Notes: generated by a model from the letters alone, not told the origin. A stretch of 64,000 nucleotides of DNA from Gigaspora rosea (GCA_003550325.1 QKWP01000252.1:168226-232225), one strand, 5' to 3'. Positions 13,460 to 24,235 are shown, counted from the stretch's first letter. Translations and numbers: made by a program.

Positions 13460-13659
13460 TACATCAGCGAATTATATATACGTAATCTTACGTAAGATAT
13501 TACGGGCCGTAATATTACAGAAATCTTATGATTGATACGGCATATTACGCAATATATTACGCTATATTATGGTAATATTACGGTTATTATTTCGAAATAT
13601 TTCGAAATATATTGCAAATAAAAAAAATGCAAATTACTTCCCTACAGGAGTCGCGTACT

Positions 13660-14627
13660 TAGTGTTGTTAGCTGAAATATGCAATTTAGTCAAAAATTTA
13701 GACACTCTGATATCTAAATATATTTCGACATAGCATTATTTTTGTCGAAATATCAAAATCCTAAATTTGACTAAATGTCTAAATATTTGACTAAATAGAT
13801 ATTATATGACTAAATGTTTAAATATTTGACTAAATAGATATTATATAACTAAATGTCTAAATATTTGACTAAATAGAAAATCTGATAGTATTAAATAATT
13901 TTGAGTTAGACGAAGAAGGTAAAAATTCAAATGAGGAATTAAATGAAGAAGAATTAGATCGTGCAAAATTGGATCATGAGGAATTTAATCATGAGGAATT
14001 TGTGAAAGCAAATTCGGTACAGAGTTTGAATCAATGCTTAGTCGCATATAAATTTTTATTTCAAGTTAAATGTTTTTTTTTCAATATTAAATAAAGATAT
14101 ATATTATAGTTGGCTTTTGCTTTTAAATTGTTTGCGCGATAAAAATAAAATTGTAATTTACGTGACTAAATATTTACTTTACCGAATTCATCTATAAAGT
14201 TAACTTATTTTTAATTTAAATTTTATTGTATTTAAAAGCCTAATATCGTAATTATTACATATGATCAAATTTATATATTTAATCGTTCTAATCGCTTTGA
14301 TGATACATATTGTTTAGTTAAATAAATCAGGTAAAAATTTTTAATTATATAGTAAATAGATTTTTTAAAGACTAAATTCAATAAATTAAGATAGTAAATA
14401 AAAGTATATCTCATATAAGATAAATTAACGCATATTTCATATATTGTACAACTCATACGCATAAGATATAATATTTATTTATTAATTAGCTAATTTAGAC
14501 ATTTCGATACTATTTAGAATTTCTACATAACATTAGTATTTCGACATTACTTTAGAATTTCGATATGCTAAATGTCGAAAGTCAAAATATTTCGACAAGC
14601 TTAAAATAATTTCGGCTAACAACACTA
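13660..14627. mobile_element. hAT-like element nested in the 3.2-kb element
   Basis: The ends TAGTGTTGTTAGCTGAAAT and ATTTCGGCTAACAACACTA are inverted repeats. A perfect 8-bp target duplication CGCGTACT occurs at 13652-13659 and 14628-14635. The interior contains repeated 'GACTAAATAGATATTATA' phrases at 13790-13870. It also has a short E/D-rich coding-like stretch at 13900-14030 (DEEGKNSNEELNEEELD-like) that could be a transposase-gene relic but is too short to assign. Subterminal TTTCGACA motifs lie at both ends. Confidence 0.9.
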
Positions 14628-15034
14628 CGCGTACTTATACAGATCAATAAACTAATGTGCGCAGGAGGTAATATTTTAATATTTTCGCATTGTTTCACAA
14701 TATTTTGCAAATTTTCGCAAATTTTTAAAATTTTTTAAAAAATAAATAAACGATATACATATTCACATAATCATGCTTTTTTACAGGTTTTCGCAATATT
14801 TCGCATGGTTTCGCAATTTAATATAAAATTTTTATTTTTTTATTTATTATTATATATTATATTTTGCATTTATTAAATATACATTTTTAATTAATATTAC
14901 ATACTTTATTATATATTACATATTATTTTTACATTATTACAAATATTTTAAACTACTTTCGCACTATATCGCATCTAATTCTATTACTATATACAAAAAA
15001 CTAGCCTATATACTTATTTTCGTTCACCCCACAG

Positions 15035-16300
15035 TTAGCTATTATCTTCGCTTCTTTGTTTTCTATTGTTTTTGAAAGTGTCAGAAGTCGTCATTGGAAT
15101 GCGCAAGGTTTCGAATAGTTGTTGTTTTTCTCGCAAAGTGCCGAAATAAAATAAATTAATAAAAAAAATTAAAAATAACCAAAAAACAAAAACAAAAAAC
15201 ACGAAACAAAAAAAAAATAAAGTGAAACTTTGCAAGAACTTGCAAAAACTTGTGAAAACTTGTGCCATTTCTCTAAAGAAGCGTTCTTGAAAATTTAGAA
15301 ATTGCTGGTATGTGTTCTTGAAAGTGTCGGAAGTCGTCGTTGGAATGCGCAAGGTTTCGAAAAGTTTTGTTTTCTCCAAAGTGCCGAAATAAAATAAATT
15401 AATAAAAAAATTTTAAAAATAAACCAAAAAAACAAAAACAAAAAACACGAAATGAAAAATAAATGAAACGAAACTTTGCAAGAACTTGCAAAAACTTGTG
15501 AAAACTTGTGAAAACTTGCGAAAACTTGCACCTATTTCTCTAAAAAAGCGTTCTTGAAAATTTAGAAATTGCTGGTATGTGTTCTTGAAAGTGTCGAATG
15601 TCGTAGTTGGCATGCGCAAGGTTTCGAAAAGTTTTAGTTTTTCTCACAAAGTGCCAAAATAAAAATAAATAAAATAATTAAAAAATAAACTAAAAAGACA
15701 AAAACAAAAAACATGAAACGAAAAATAAATAAAGCAAAACCTTGCAAAAACTTGCAAAAACTTGCAAAAACTGTTCGCGTTCTTGCAAATTCTGAAATTC
15801 TAAAAAGTCGTGAAGTGCCGAAAAAGTCCGGGTTGGTTTTCTTGCAAAGTGCCAGGAAGTAAGGTTCTGTTCTCGTAAAGTGCTGAAATGAAATAAATTA
15901 ATAAAAAAAATTTTAAAAATAAACAAAAAAAAACAAAAACAAAAAACATGAAACGAAAAAATAAATGAAGCGAAGCCTTGCAAGAACTTGCAAAAACTTG
16001 CAAAGACTTGCGAAAACTTGTGAAAACTTGTGACCATTTCTCCATTTCTCCAAAGAAGCCTGTTTGAAAATTTAGAAATTGCTGGGGGTGTGTTCTTGAA
16101 TATGTTGGAAGTCGTAGTTGGCATGCGCAAGGTTTCAAAAAGTGTTTGTTTTTCTTGTAAAGTACCGAATAAAAATAAAATAAAAAATTAAAAAATAAAT
16201 AAATAAAATAAAATGAAAAAAACAAATGAAAACAAAAAATGAAACGAAAAGGAATGAAAGGAACAAAAAGGAACAAAAATAAAAAAGCGAAAAAAAAACA
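15035..16300. repeat. Internal tandem array of about 250-265-bp units
   Basis: The anchor ATGCGCAAGGTTTC recurs at about 15099, 15345, 15612 and 16123; a degenerate half unit lies near 15840. Each unit also carries AAAACTTGCAAAAACTTGTG minisatellites and an A-rich AAACAAAAACAAAAAACACG tract. It lies wholly within the 13462-16664 element. Confidence 0.75.
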
Positions 16301-16666
16301 AAATAGAAGATTTAATTATAAACAAAAGATCTAATCTGATCTTGTAGTACAGAATTTGAACATAATCAAACTATTTCGAACTATTTCGAAAAATCAGTCT
16401 AATGCGCGATCCAGGTTACAGATCTACTGATCCAGCTTGGTTTCCTAGTCCTAAAATAATTGAAAGGGTTCGAAATATTTTGTAACATATTTTGAAAGGG
16501 TTTGAAATATTTTGTAATATATTTCGAAATATTTCGAAATTATTTTCGTAATATTTCGAAATATTGATATTTCTAAATATTTCGAAATATATTACGTAAT
16601 ATTTTGCTTATATTACGGTTTGTAAGACCTTATGTAAGATTACGCTATTATAAATTTGCTGATGTA

Positions 16667-17345
16667 GTTAAGGTTGAGATAGTATAAATTTATTCTAACT
16701 TTTATAAAAATTCTGCTGTAGAGTTTACTTTCTATTCTTGTAATTATAATATTGTTAAGGTTGAGCTAGTTGTATTGTGATTATGATTTCTACCATAATG
16801 TAATAAAGAATTCTGTACAGAAATATTATGATTTTTAATCTAAATTACTACAAAAAATACTATTAAAAAACCTACTTGTTATTTTTCAGTAATTAAGGTA
16901 AGAAACTAAAACTGGATTATTTATTGTTATCTCTACTATTACTGTAAAAAGAAAAACAGTTATAAAGCTTACTCTAATAAATGCAATGGTAATTAAGATT
17001 GAGCTATATTGAAATTATCATGATTTCTACTGCATGTTACTGTAAAAAATTTGTTAACAGAACTTAATTGCTATTATGATGAGAATAATATATTGTTAAG
17101 TTGGTTGGTTGCATTGAATTATCTATTTTTAATAATTTACTGCAAAAAATTCAGAACTTATTGCAAGTAAAATAGTTGATTTAAAAAGTTTATTACAGAA
17201 CTTACTCACAGTATGTAGTTAAAATTAAGTCAGTTTGTTAGAACTTTTCATAATTTCTATTATAATAAGTCTGTGTCAGAATTACTATTATTTCTATTGT
17301 GAGTATTATAAAAAACCCTGTTAATCATTTCTTATAAAACTTACT
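16667..17345. repeat. Diverged tandem repeat array, right part
   Basis: GTTAAGGTTGAG-type anchors occur near 16667, 16754, 16898, 16990, 17095 and 17218. Each is followed by TGTATTGTGATTATGATTTC-like and AAGAATTCTGTACAGAA-like blocks. It continues the array interrupted at 13460. 17346-17880 holds nothing identifiable. Confidence 0.6.
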
Positions 17346-17899
17346 GCATTTATTACAAATAAAATGCTTATATTGATTTTGCCTATTTTAAACCATTTGA
17401 ATCTTATAATTATTAAATTTATCAATTCAGATTTGTCTTAATTTTATCAATTTGCTTTTAATATAAATATATATTTAAAATTATAATGGTAACAAAGCAA
17501 TCAAATCATAAAATCAAATAAAAATTTATAAATAATCAGGTGCATAACCAGGTATAAATGTGCTAAAATTTAAAAGTAACAAGTTGATATACATACAAAC
17601 ATTGATAAATGACTCATAAGAAATTCATTTGTAAGCGGGCTTATAATTTTTGATCAAATAGTCACTTTTATTATCAATAGTCATCTAATATTACATAAAT
17701 GATTGGCTCGACTTTTATTTAATCTTACCACTCAGATTAAATAATCACTGAAATTGGAGATTTCTATGGTACACAATATTCTTGGCGTATTATTTTATGC
17801 AAGAAATTAATAGATTCCCAAAAACTTTATTTCAACGTACAGTTTGCGCATTATCTTTGTACGTACGTTGAGAAGGGGAAAATATTACCCTACTTCTAA

Positions 17900-18285
17900 C
17901 TATAATTACAATACACTACTAACACTAACTAATATCAACTCTACACGCTCTCAAGACTCCTAAACCTTGAACTGGTAGGCAGAAAGAGGCGTGGTGGATT
18001 TGGTCCAGGTCTCAAGGTTCGGAGAGTCTTGGAAGGCAGGGATAAACTTGGTCCGAGTTACTAGGGTCGAATAGAGTCTCTCGATTATGTCACGAGACTC
18101 TAATATAGGGTCACGGGATTTATACTTCAATACGAAGTTACGTATCGGGAAAGTATCGGTTTATAATATCAACAGTTTATTTGTTATATTGGGGGTACTA
18201 ACTTATAACACTTCTACTCTAATTTCGAAGGTTATTACTATACAACATTGGACTTTAGGAGCTAACAAAGCTGTCTTGCTCTAAG
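17900..18285. repeat. Dispersed repeat, copy 1 (possible LTR fragment)
   Basis: It shares ordered blocks with 28358-28690: CACTACTAACACTAACTAA, ATCAACTCTAC, TTGGTCCGAGTTACTAG, GTCACGGGATT, and AACACTTCTACTCTAATTTC followed by GAAGGTTATTACT. The order and strand are the same at both loci. A third short fragment (GAGCTATAGACTACGTCACG) is at 60197-60245. No LTR termini were resolved. The frame at 18087-18284 falls in the repeat and is not taken as a gene. Confidence 0.55.
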
Positions 18286-18370
18286 GACAAGAGACATCGT
18301 ATTTATACTTTTACATACTGCGCTAATTCTACTCTTATACCAGTTCTAACTAGTTATGAAAGTGCATTTC

Positions 18371-18432
18371 GTGCCGAAATGCACGATCTGGCAGAAATGC
18401 ACGATCTGGCAGAAATGTACGATCTGGCAGAA
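18371..18432. repeat. 18-bp tandem repeat
   Basis: Three to four copies of CAGAAATGCACGATCTGG with small changes. Confidence 0.85.
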
Positions 18433-18714
18433 TCGAACTTGTCAAACCAGATGAAACAGGTCATTTCATTTACTATACTAAGAAGCTACAGTACTATTTA
18501 TGTATGGGGGCTGTGTTAACTCTTACTAAATATACATGTCGACTATAATAGATGTCTAAAAATAATAATCGGGATAGAATAATAACATAAAAAGAAAATC
18601 GGCGAGACTTTACACCTTCACAACGTACTTATATATGTGGAACGAAACAAATAAAAAGTTAATGCGTGCATAATATTTTTATACATCAAATACTAATTAG
18701 GAATTTACCCACTT

Positions 18715-18790
18715 ATGTTAAAGCAGGTCGGATAATCTGTTAATGCGGGCCGGATGATATGCTAACGCAGGCCAGACAATCTTATTAAAA
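18715..18790. repeat. 22-23-bp tandem repeat, CGGATAATCTG type
   Basis: Three diverged copies of GTTAATGCGGGCCGGATAAT, ending in a GC-rich CCCGCGCGTTGCCCATCACTA that resembles a transposon terminus. Confidence 0.6.
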
Positions 18791-19114
18791 ATCCCGCGCG
18801 TTGCCCATCACTAATGATATAGTTGTTAGACGAAACCTTTTTTACTTGATGACGAAAGACGAAACCTCAAGTCCTTCTGAAGAAAGACAAAGTTCCAAAC
18901 TTAAAATGATAAAACTCTATACGAAACCTTAATGCTCTTGCTCCCGCTAAAAAAACCTGTAATAGACCCGGGTCTAGTACACGGCTGAACGTTTATATTT
19001 TTACAAGACAAATTCTAAAGTACATACATAGTTTGCATTTATAATAAGCAGCCTAGGTTTTTAAAAACGTTCGCATTTATTTAATTGAGATCCTGTGATT
19101 CGTACACGGGTCTA

Positions 19115-19751
19115 CCCTATAAAAAAATCCATCCGGATATGCACGTGTTTCTACGGTGGCCAGAGAAACGGGTTTGCAAGTGTGAGTTCCGTGTTGGCAC
19201 GACCAAAATGGTCCGAACTGGACCGTCTTCCCGGGCATTTTGGACCGTAAATGGACCGGGTTTTGCTGCACTTTACTAAGCCAAAAATCACGGGTTTTTG
19301 GCAAGGGTCGAGGCACACGTAAGTTCACGTGCATATGTTTCTTACGAGTTCTAAGCAAGAGTGAATTCGAATTAGTTAGAGTACGATATAATTGCAAAGG
19401 GGTGGTAACAAACATGCCTAGAGTAAAATTTTGCAAGGAATTTTTTTTGTTAGGAATTAAAGAGCATTTCCTTAGACGAGGTTTTGAGGTACAGACGATT
19501 TTTTTAAAAAAGTGGTTTGTTTTGAATTTTCACGTTACACCTGATCCTGCGATTTTATTGGCCATACGAGATACACGTGCCATTAAATACGTGTAATTCC
19601 AACTAACGAGCCTATACCAGATACGTGTCATCCCGAATACGTGCCATTATCTGTTATTCTTACTTGTGCCCGATACGTACACATACGTGCCACAGTACAC
19701 GTGCCATTACAGACATCTCCGTAACACCGCCCGGACCACTTTTTCATAGGG
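19115..19751. mobile_element. CCCTAT-family element, copy 1
   Basis: The left TIR CCCTATAAAAAAATCCATCC pairs with the right GGACCACTTTTTCATAGGG. The 3-bp flanks are CTA and TTA. The left subterminal zone has GGACCG and CACGGGTTTTTGG motifs. The right zone has repeated TACGTGCCATTA motifs. It matches the ends of the 1.7-kb element at 52193-53911. The core fragment GTTACACCTGATCCTGCG at about 19534 belongs to another widespread repeat. Overlapping frames on both strands are regarded as transposon sequence, not genes. Confidence 0.75.
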
Positions 19752-20032
19752 TTAATTCATGGGGTCTACTATCCAAGGAGACCTTGCATATGCACATTTA
19801 CAGTAATAACTCAAAATTTGTAAGTAATATTAATGTATAAATTATAAAATGAAAATTTTAAGAATTTATGAGATTGTCATATCGAGTTTAGATCTCTGAA
19901 ATTTTACATTAAACATTAATAATTGGCATTCTTGTATTAACGTATATGTACAGTACAGTACATCATATCCTGTATTTAAGTTTATATAAGGACCAATATG
20001 TAGTGAATAATAAATTAAGATTGTACGTATAT

Positions 20033-20536
20033 TGTAACGAATAATTTTTTCCCTTGTCTCTCACTTCCGTATTTGTATAATTCTTTAGTTGATACATACC
20101 TTCCATAATTATATCGCCATAGCAATGTTAATCCTACCTTAATAGTATTAGGCATTATTATGTATTCTTAGTGACTTAATTATATGGATGTTACTAAAGA
20201 GCGCAGTTAGCTAAGTAACGTAGTGGTAGCTAAGAACGTAGTGGTGGCTAAGTAATATAGTACATAATAGTGGTGTAGACGTGGCTGTTGGAGTGTAACC
20301 TTGCCTGAGATTTAGAATGTATATAAAGGGTTGTTCTCGCCCTTAGTTTACGATATCAAAGGTACCCTATGCTCTCCAAATCCATCCTTAAATAAAATAC
20401 ATTCTTTTTATAATAAATGAATGCCTAATAAATTATAAATATCCATGTCCCTGTCAAAATCATGTGACCTTCTAACGTCAACCATCGGAGTTAAACTCGG
20501 CATGAAAGTACCAAGCTCTCCCATACGATGGTTACA
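20033..20536 (+). mobile_element. Probable solo LTR
   Basis: A 504-bp unit starting TGTAAC and ending GTTACA, flanked by ATAT on both sides (20029-20032 and 20537-20540). Inside are a TATA box (TATAAAGG, 20332-20339) and, 52 bases downstream, an AATAAA signal (20391-20396). This is the promoter plus polyadenylation layout expected of a retrotransposon LTR read on the plus strand. The inner tract 20210-20260 repeats 'AGCTAAGTAACGTAGTGGT'. No second copy or internal retroelement genes lie within reach, hence solo. A 4-bp AT-only duplication is weak evidence. Confidence 0.5.
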
Positions 20537-20769
20537 ATATCAATATAAGGCAGCTGCATAACGTGATTACATTGTGCCAAAACTTATAAATAGATAAAAC
20601 CAATAAGTTATATTAATTAGAATTTTTTGTAATTTATTAAGTTTCTTACTAAAGTATAAAATTGTTTATTTTTAAATTATAGCCTTATATGAACATAAAT
20701 GTAGGGAGCCAACAGCGCCCTTATTTACATTTTTTTATTATATAATCTGTTTCTTCATCTTTTACTAGT

Positions 20770-20930
20770 TTGTCACCCGTTACAATTTCGTCAGTTTCGT
20801 CACATTTCGTCGGTTTCACCACCTTTAGTCAGTTTAGTCAGTTTCGCCATTTCGTCATAGTTGACGAAGACGAAACTAGGTTTCACGTTTGTCAGCGCGA
20901 AGCCTCTAGGTTTCGTCCAACAACTATAGT
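20770..20930. repeat. GTCAGTTTCGTC low-complexity repeat
   Basis: Irregular repeats of TTTCGTCAGTTTCGTCAC. The right end TAGGTTTCGTCCAACAACTATA is inverted near 18817 (TATAGTTGTTAGACGAAACC), so 18818-20928 may be a larger decayed element. The flanking 8-mers do not match. Confidence 0.5.
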
Positions 20931-20977
20931 CCATGAACATAAATTATTTAACTAATTTAGTACAATGGTCACAGAGC

Positions 20978-21252
20978 TGTTCTGTGTCAGGTTTTGTCAA
21001 CATTGTGGCGCTTGTAATTAGGGTTAGCATTAAACTAAGGTTAGAAGTTAGATAATTGTATGGTAAAATCGCTCAAGAAAAATCTTTTGTTATAGCACTA
21101 AAAGCGGTTGTTTTTTTATGCAGTTTTTGAGGAATAAGCGATTTTTGAAAATTTTCTGATCATATTACGTTACACTATGATCTTAAAATCTGATTTGCAG
21201 GTTAGGAGTCTGCATTACCAAATTTTTGTGTTTCCCACAATCAGTTATGAGT
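20978..21252 (+). repeat. Dispersed repeat with GTTACAC core, flanked by a 14-bp direct repeat
   Basis: The 14-mer AATGGTCACAGAGC occurs immediately before (20964-20977) and after (21253-21266). The interior has the recurrent order TTAGGGTTAG, AATCGCTCAAG, TAATAAGCGATTTT-like sequence and GTTACAC...GATC...AAATCTGATT. The long direct repeat could be a retroposition-type target duplication. Confidence 0.5.
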
Positions 21253-21654
21253 AATGGTCACAGAGCATCTACCTACAATCCAGGAGCCCACCATTTTTTT
21301 TTTTCACAAGTACAGACCTAAAATCTCTGTCTTCGAGTGGGTATGGTGGGACGAGAGAGCTAGCTTATCAATGAGGCGAGCAATAGCAAACCAAAGAGAA
21401 GGAACAATACTAACATATGATCCTCCTTAAGTATACATTTCTCCTTTTTGGGAACTTTTATGCGAATTCAGTCCTTCTGACTAATTTCATTACATCATAA
21501 CAAAAAATCTTTTTACATACTTTCCCAATATGCACTTGGTTACGTGTATAGTGTGATCTCGTAATAATGCTGGACTTGTCACTTCATTGACAAGCTAGCC
21601 AAATCAAGTGAAAATAAAAACAGTATAATTAAAACCGAAATTGGCGTTGAACGG

Positions 21655-21820
21655 CCTATCATCACCCACAAAAAATATATTAAAATGTAGCTTACATCAT
21701 CATTAAACTCAGAATCAATAACGGAGCCTTTTTATTAATAACAAATTACTATTTCCATGCAAAGTTTATCATTATATGCTTCGGAGTTTTAACTATGATG
21801 TATTTGTGGGCGATGCTAGG
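21655..21820. mobile_element. Small TIR element (CCTATCATCACCCACAAA ends)
   Basis: CCTATCATCACCCACAAA at the left matches TTTGTGGGCGATGCTAGG inverted at the right. The interior is AT-rich and non-coding. The target duplication is not clear. Confidence 0.6.
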
Positions 21821-22050
21821 TCTGCTATTGGCATTGCTTATGGCAAGCTTAAAAAGATTATGTAATATGATACACAAATTTATAATCAAAATTAAGAATC
21901 AGAAACATCCGATTTCTGCATCATACGATATCTGCATCATCCGATTTCTGTACATTGAATAGGGTTTTATGATGTTATTGATCAATCAGTAAAAATTCGC
22001 TATTGCTACTTTCATAGACCACCTCTCATTTGTTATGAGTATAGATAAAC

Positions 22051-22163
22051 ATCATGTACCTTATCACTTCATAGTGCTTAATTATTGCATGTATTGAATG
22101 TCAATTTTTACATATGTTATAACGTGTGACGATTAAGCATTATGCATTGATAAGGTGCATGAT
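22051..22163. repeat. Fold-back hairpin of about 113 bp
   Basis: ATCATGTACCTTATCA at the left and TGATAAGGTGCATGAT at the right pair. Further in, GTGCTTAAT pairs with ATTAAGCAT. Non-coding. Confidence 0.65.
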
Positions 22164-22507
22164 TCCTATTTTTATGGTCCTTATGTAATTGTTACCGAAT
22201 TTAGCTTTGGACCACAATCATAAAGATATTAAAAAGAAGGTAATTTTGTTTATAATGGGAGAGCGATTTTATTATTTTATATTAACAAAATTGTTATAAT
22301 ATTATTAATACTTTTGCAGAGAGCAATACTTTCTATATTCTCTTTAACAAAAACCAAATGATACATTATGAGATAAGGAAACGAGAATTAATGGACTATT
22401 TACAAGAAATGTAGTAATGGAAAAAATATAATAGATAAAGGTATGTTAAAATAGTTAAAATAACAGCAATGAAGTAATGATGCGTGAAAAGTGCAGTAAT
22501 TGATCAA

Positions 22508-22690
22508 TTAATCACCACGTAAAAATGTAGAAATCGAGTCCGAGGCACGAAGTAATTTGATGAAATTGGTGACGTCATCGTTTCTCGAAAATTTTCGCAC
22601 AACACCATCTCGAGTTATTAGAAACAATTCATTATGTGGACTATAAGTGAAATAACAGATAATATTTAATTGTAACATTGGACAAATCAT
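22508..22690 (-). CDS. Possible 3' exon of an unrecognised protein
   Basis: A 60-residue frame ending in TAA. It is fairly complex in composition (FLITRDGVVRKFSRNDD in the middle, SISTFLRGD at the end), unlike the low-complexity frames common here. It lies in segmental duplication copy A. The matching part of copy B (46165-46250) is conserved at the start but then diverges with a frame break, so B is non-functional here. It could be the last exon of a minus-strand gene whose earlier exons include 22884-23117, but I could not place convincing splice sites. No family recognised; it may equally be transposon-derived. Confidence 0.25.
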   Translation of the reverse strand: MICPMLQLNIICYFTYSPHNELFLITRDGVVRKFSRNDDVTNFIKLLRASDSISTFLRGD

Positions 22691-22905
22691 AAAATTAATA
22701 CAAAATAAATTTTAAAATTATTATTTATCTTGTATTGCTTCAAAAAATTAATACAAAATAAGTTCAGTACATAAAATTATTTATCTTGTATTACTTTAAA
22801 TAGAATTAATACAAAATAGGTTCTGTACATAAAATTATTTATCTTGTATAGAATTAATACAAAATAAATTCTGTATATTAAAATTATTTATCTTGTATTG
22901 CTTTA
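22690..22905. repeat. About 50-bp tandem repeat
   Basis: Four copies of a unit containing AATTAATACAAAATAAGTTC and AAAATTATTTATCTTGTATT. The last copy overlaps the end of the frame at 22884-23117, so the repeats arose by tandem duplication of the sequence around its stop codon. Copy B of the segment has no such expansion. Confidence 0.8.
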
Positions 22906-23117
22906 ATTACTCTGAATAAACCATTCAATTCGCTATTGACTTTTGATTGACATGCTTTTTTATTTTTATCAGCTAACAATATCAAAATATTTGTACTTTT
23001 GCGAGTATTACGATCTCTAATTAGAACGTAAACCACCGAATTAAATTGATCAGACCATAGGTAAAGATTACTATCGTAAGATTCATTTAGCAAACAAAAA
23101 AACTTCACAAAGTACAT
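22884..23117 (-). CDS. Possible exon or small ORF of unknown function
   Basis: A 77-residue frame of ordinary composition (YLWSDQFNSVVYVLIRDRN, then a K-rich tail ending AIQDK). Copy B keeps a recognisable but interrupted counterpart. Its first part (ATGTACTTTG, TTTTTTGTTTGCTAAA) is at 45015-45050 and its second part is at 45985-46130, separated by about 0.9 kb of inserted DNA. Caution: the 20-mer AACGTAAACCACCGAATTAA (23025-23044) is identical to part of the TIR of the Harbinger-like element ending at 54194, so part of this frame may be transposon sequence. No domain recognised. Confidence 0.28.
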   Translation of the reverse strand: MYFVKFFCLLNESYDSNLYLWSDQFNSVVYVLIRDRNTRKSTNILILLADKNKKACQSKVNSELNGLFRVIKAIQDK

Positions 23118-23849
23118 AAAAGCAAATGCGTATATAACTTTTAATTCAATAATGCTTATAGATTCATAGATTCATATACTTAACATAATGATAAAGATCA
23201 ACAAAAAAAAAAAAGGTTACATAGGCCTATACAAAAAATAAAATACGCAAAATTAAACAATTATACGAAAGAAAGGAATAATTCCTCAATTTGCATAGTA
23301 TATTAAACTTCGTTTGATGATCTTTTTCCCGTAATGTCAAGGATAATTCGAAGATCGATGCAATTAATGCAGTATAATTTCAAAAAAAGTATCTCGGCTA
23401 ATTGTTAGAACCTATTTGAAGAAATAATTAGAGATTTTCTTCTTTTTTTTTAATACTTAGGATGATTACACAAACAAGTGTACAAACCAGTTACCTTGTA
23501 TCAAAGATACAATTTTTACACAACTATTTACGACTGTAAAAATTAGATGAGCTAGCGTTAATAAATTTGCTTTCAGTGATAAACGCATTCTTATTCTTAC
23601 TAAAATGTTTTGGAATCTTTTTAGAGAAAAAGATCTTATGGTCCATTTAAATCATGGATAAGGTTTTACGATTCAATTTTATGAAATTTAGGATATTATA
23701 TAAAATAAAAAAAAAAGGACTTCATTTGATTTCAGATATTAATCGGACCTACAATCCCATAACTATGAGGCCAATGGTTATCTTTACCAGGAAGCGGAAA
23801 CCCAGAGCTTATAACGAAAAATCTGGAAATTCTGATCATGTGACGATCT

Positions 23850-24070
23850 GCAGTAAAATTAGCCAATAACGAATTCCAATTTAGTGTATCGTAACATGAT
23901 CAGCACTAAAATTAGAAAATCGCTTATTTCTCGAACATCTTAAAAAATAATCTTCTGCGCACTAACAAAAATATCCTTTGAATGATTTTACTACATAAAA
24001 CTAATCCAAACCCTAACATAGGCACTAATACTAATCTAAATAAGCTTAAAGATTATTATTTTTCAGTTAT
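23850..24070 (-). repeat. GTTACAC-core dispersed repeat, reverse copy
   Basis: Reverse-strand order of the family: CGTAACATGATCAG, AAAATCGCTTATTTCTCGAA, TGATTTTACTACATAAAAC, then AACCCTAACATAGGCAC. It lies inside the part of segment A that is absent from segment B. Confidence 0.6.
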
Positions 24071-24235
24071 CACGTGACCAGACTTTTTTGCCATGGCTAG
24101 GGTACTCCATTTTCAGAGTGTTACAGACGGAAAATGCCGAAACTACGGTTTTTATGAATTAATTAAAATCGTAATTTCGGTCATCATGCGCATAAGTCCT
24201 TCGCTTCGTTTCGGACATGATTAAGTATGTTCTAA
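24069..24235. repeat. Dispersed repeat, inverted partner at 61447-61590
   Basis: CAGACGGAAAATGCCGAAAC, TCGTAATTTCGGTCAT, ATGCGCATAAGTCCTTCGCT and CACGTGACCAGA appear here. They appear in reverse complement, in matching order, at 61447-61590. Confidence 0.7.

Larger units (their letters stand above)
13462..16664. mobile_element. 3.2-kb TIR element inserted in the tandem array
   Basis: The left end CATCAGCGAATTATATATAC and the right end TATAAATTTGCTGATG are inverted. Just inside, CGTAATCTTACGTAAG (left) and CTTATGTAAGATTACG (right) continue the inverted repeat. TA flanks both sides (13460-13461, 16665-16666). Subterminal zones (13490-13615 and 16360-16620) are packed with TTTCGAAATATTTCGAAATA palindromes. 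The body holds a nested hAT-like element and a tandem array of about 260-bp units. Long minus-strand frames here (15035-16276) are only Phe/Lys-rich translations of that array. No transposase found. Confidence 0.75.

Noticed and set aside
15035..16276. Several long overlapping minus-strand frames rich in Phe, Leu and Ser
   Set aside because: They are translations of the A-rich/CTTGCAAAAA tandem array in three frames. Open length comes from the absence of stops in a purine repeat, not from coding selection.
19077..19596. Overlapping frames of 118-119 residues on both strands
   Set aside because: They lie within the CCCTAT-family element and overlap each other antisense. The sequence is explained by subterminal repeats shared with 52193-53911.
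20465..20532. 5S-rRNA-like string (AGTTAAACTCGGCATGAAAG with a CCATCG/CGATGG stem)
   Set aside because: It shares only short pieces with 5S genes and lies inside the candidate LTR. It is too short for a 5S gene.
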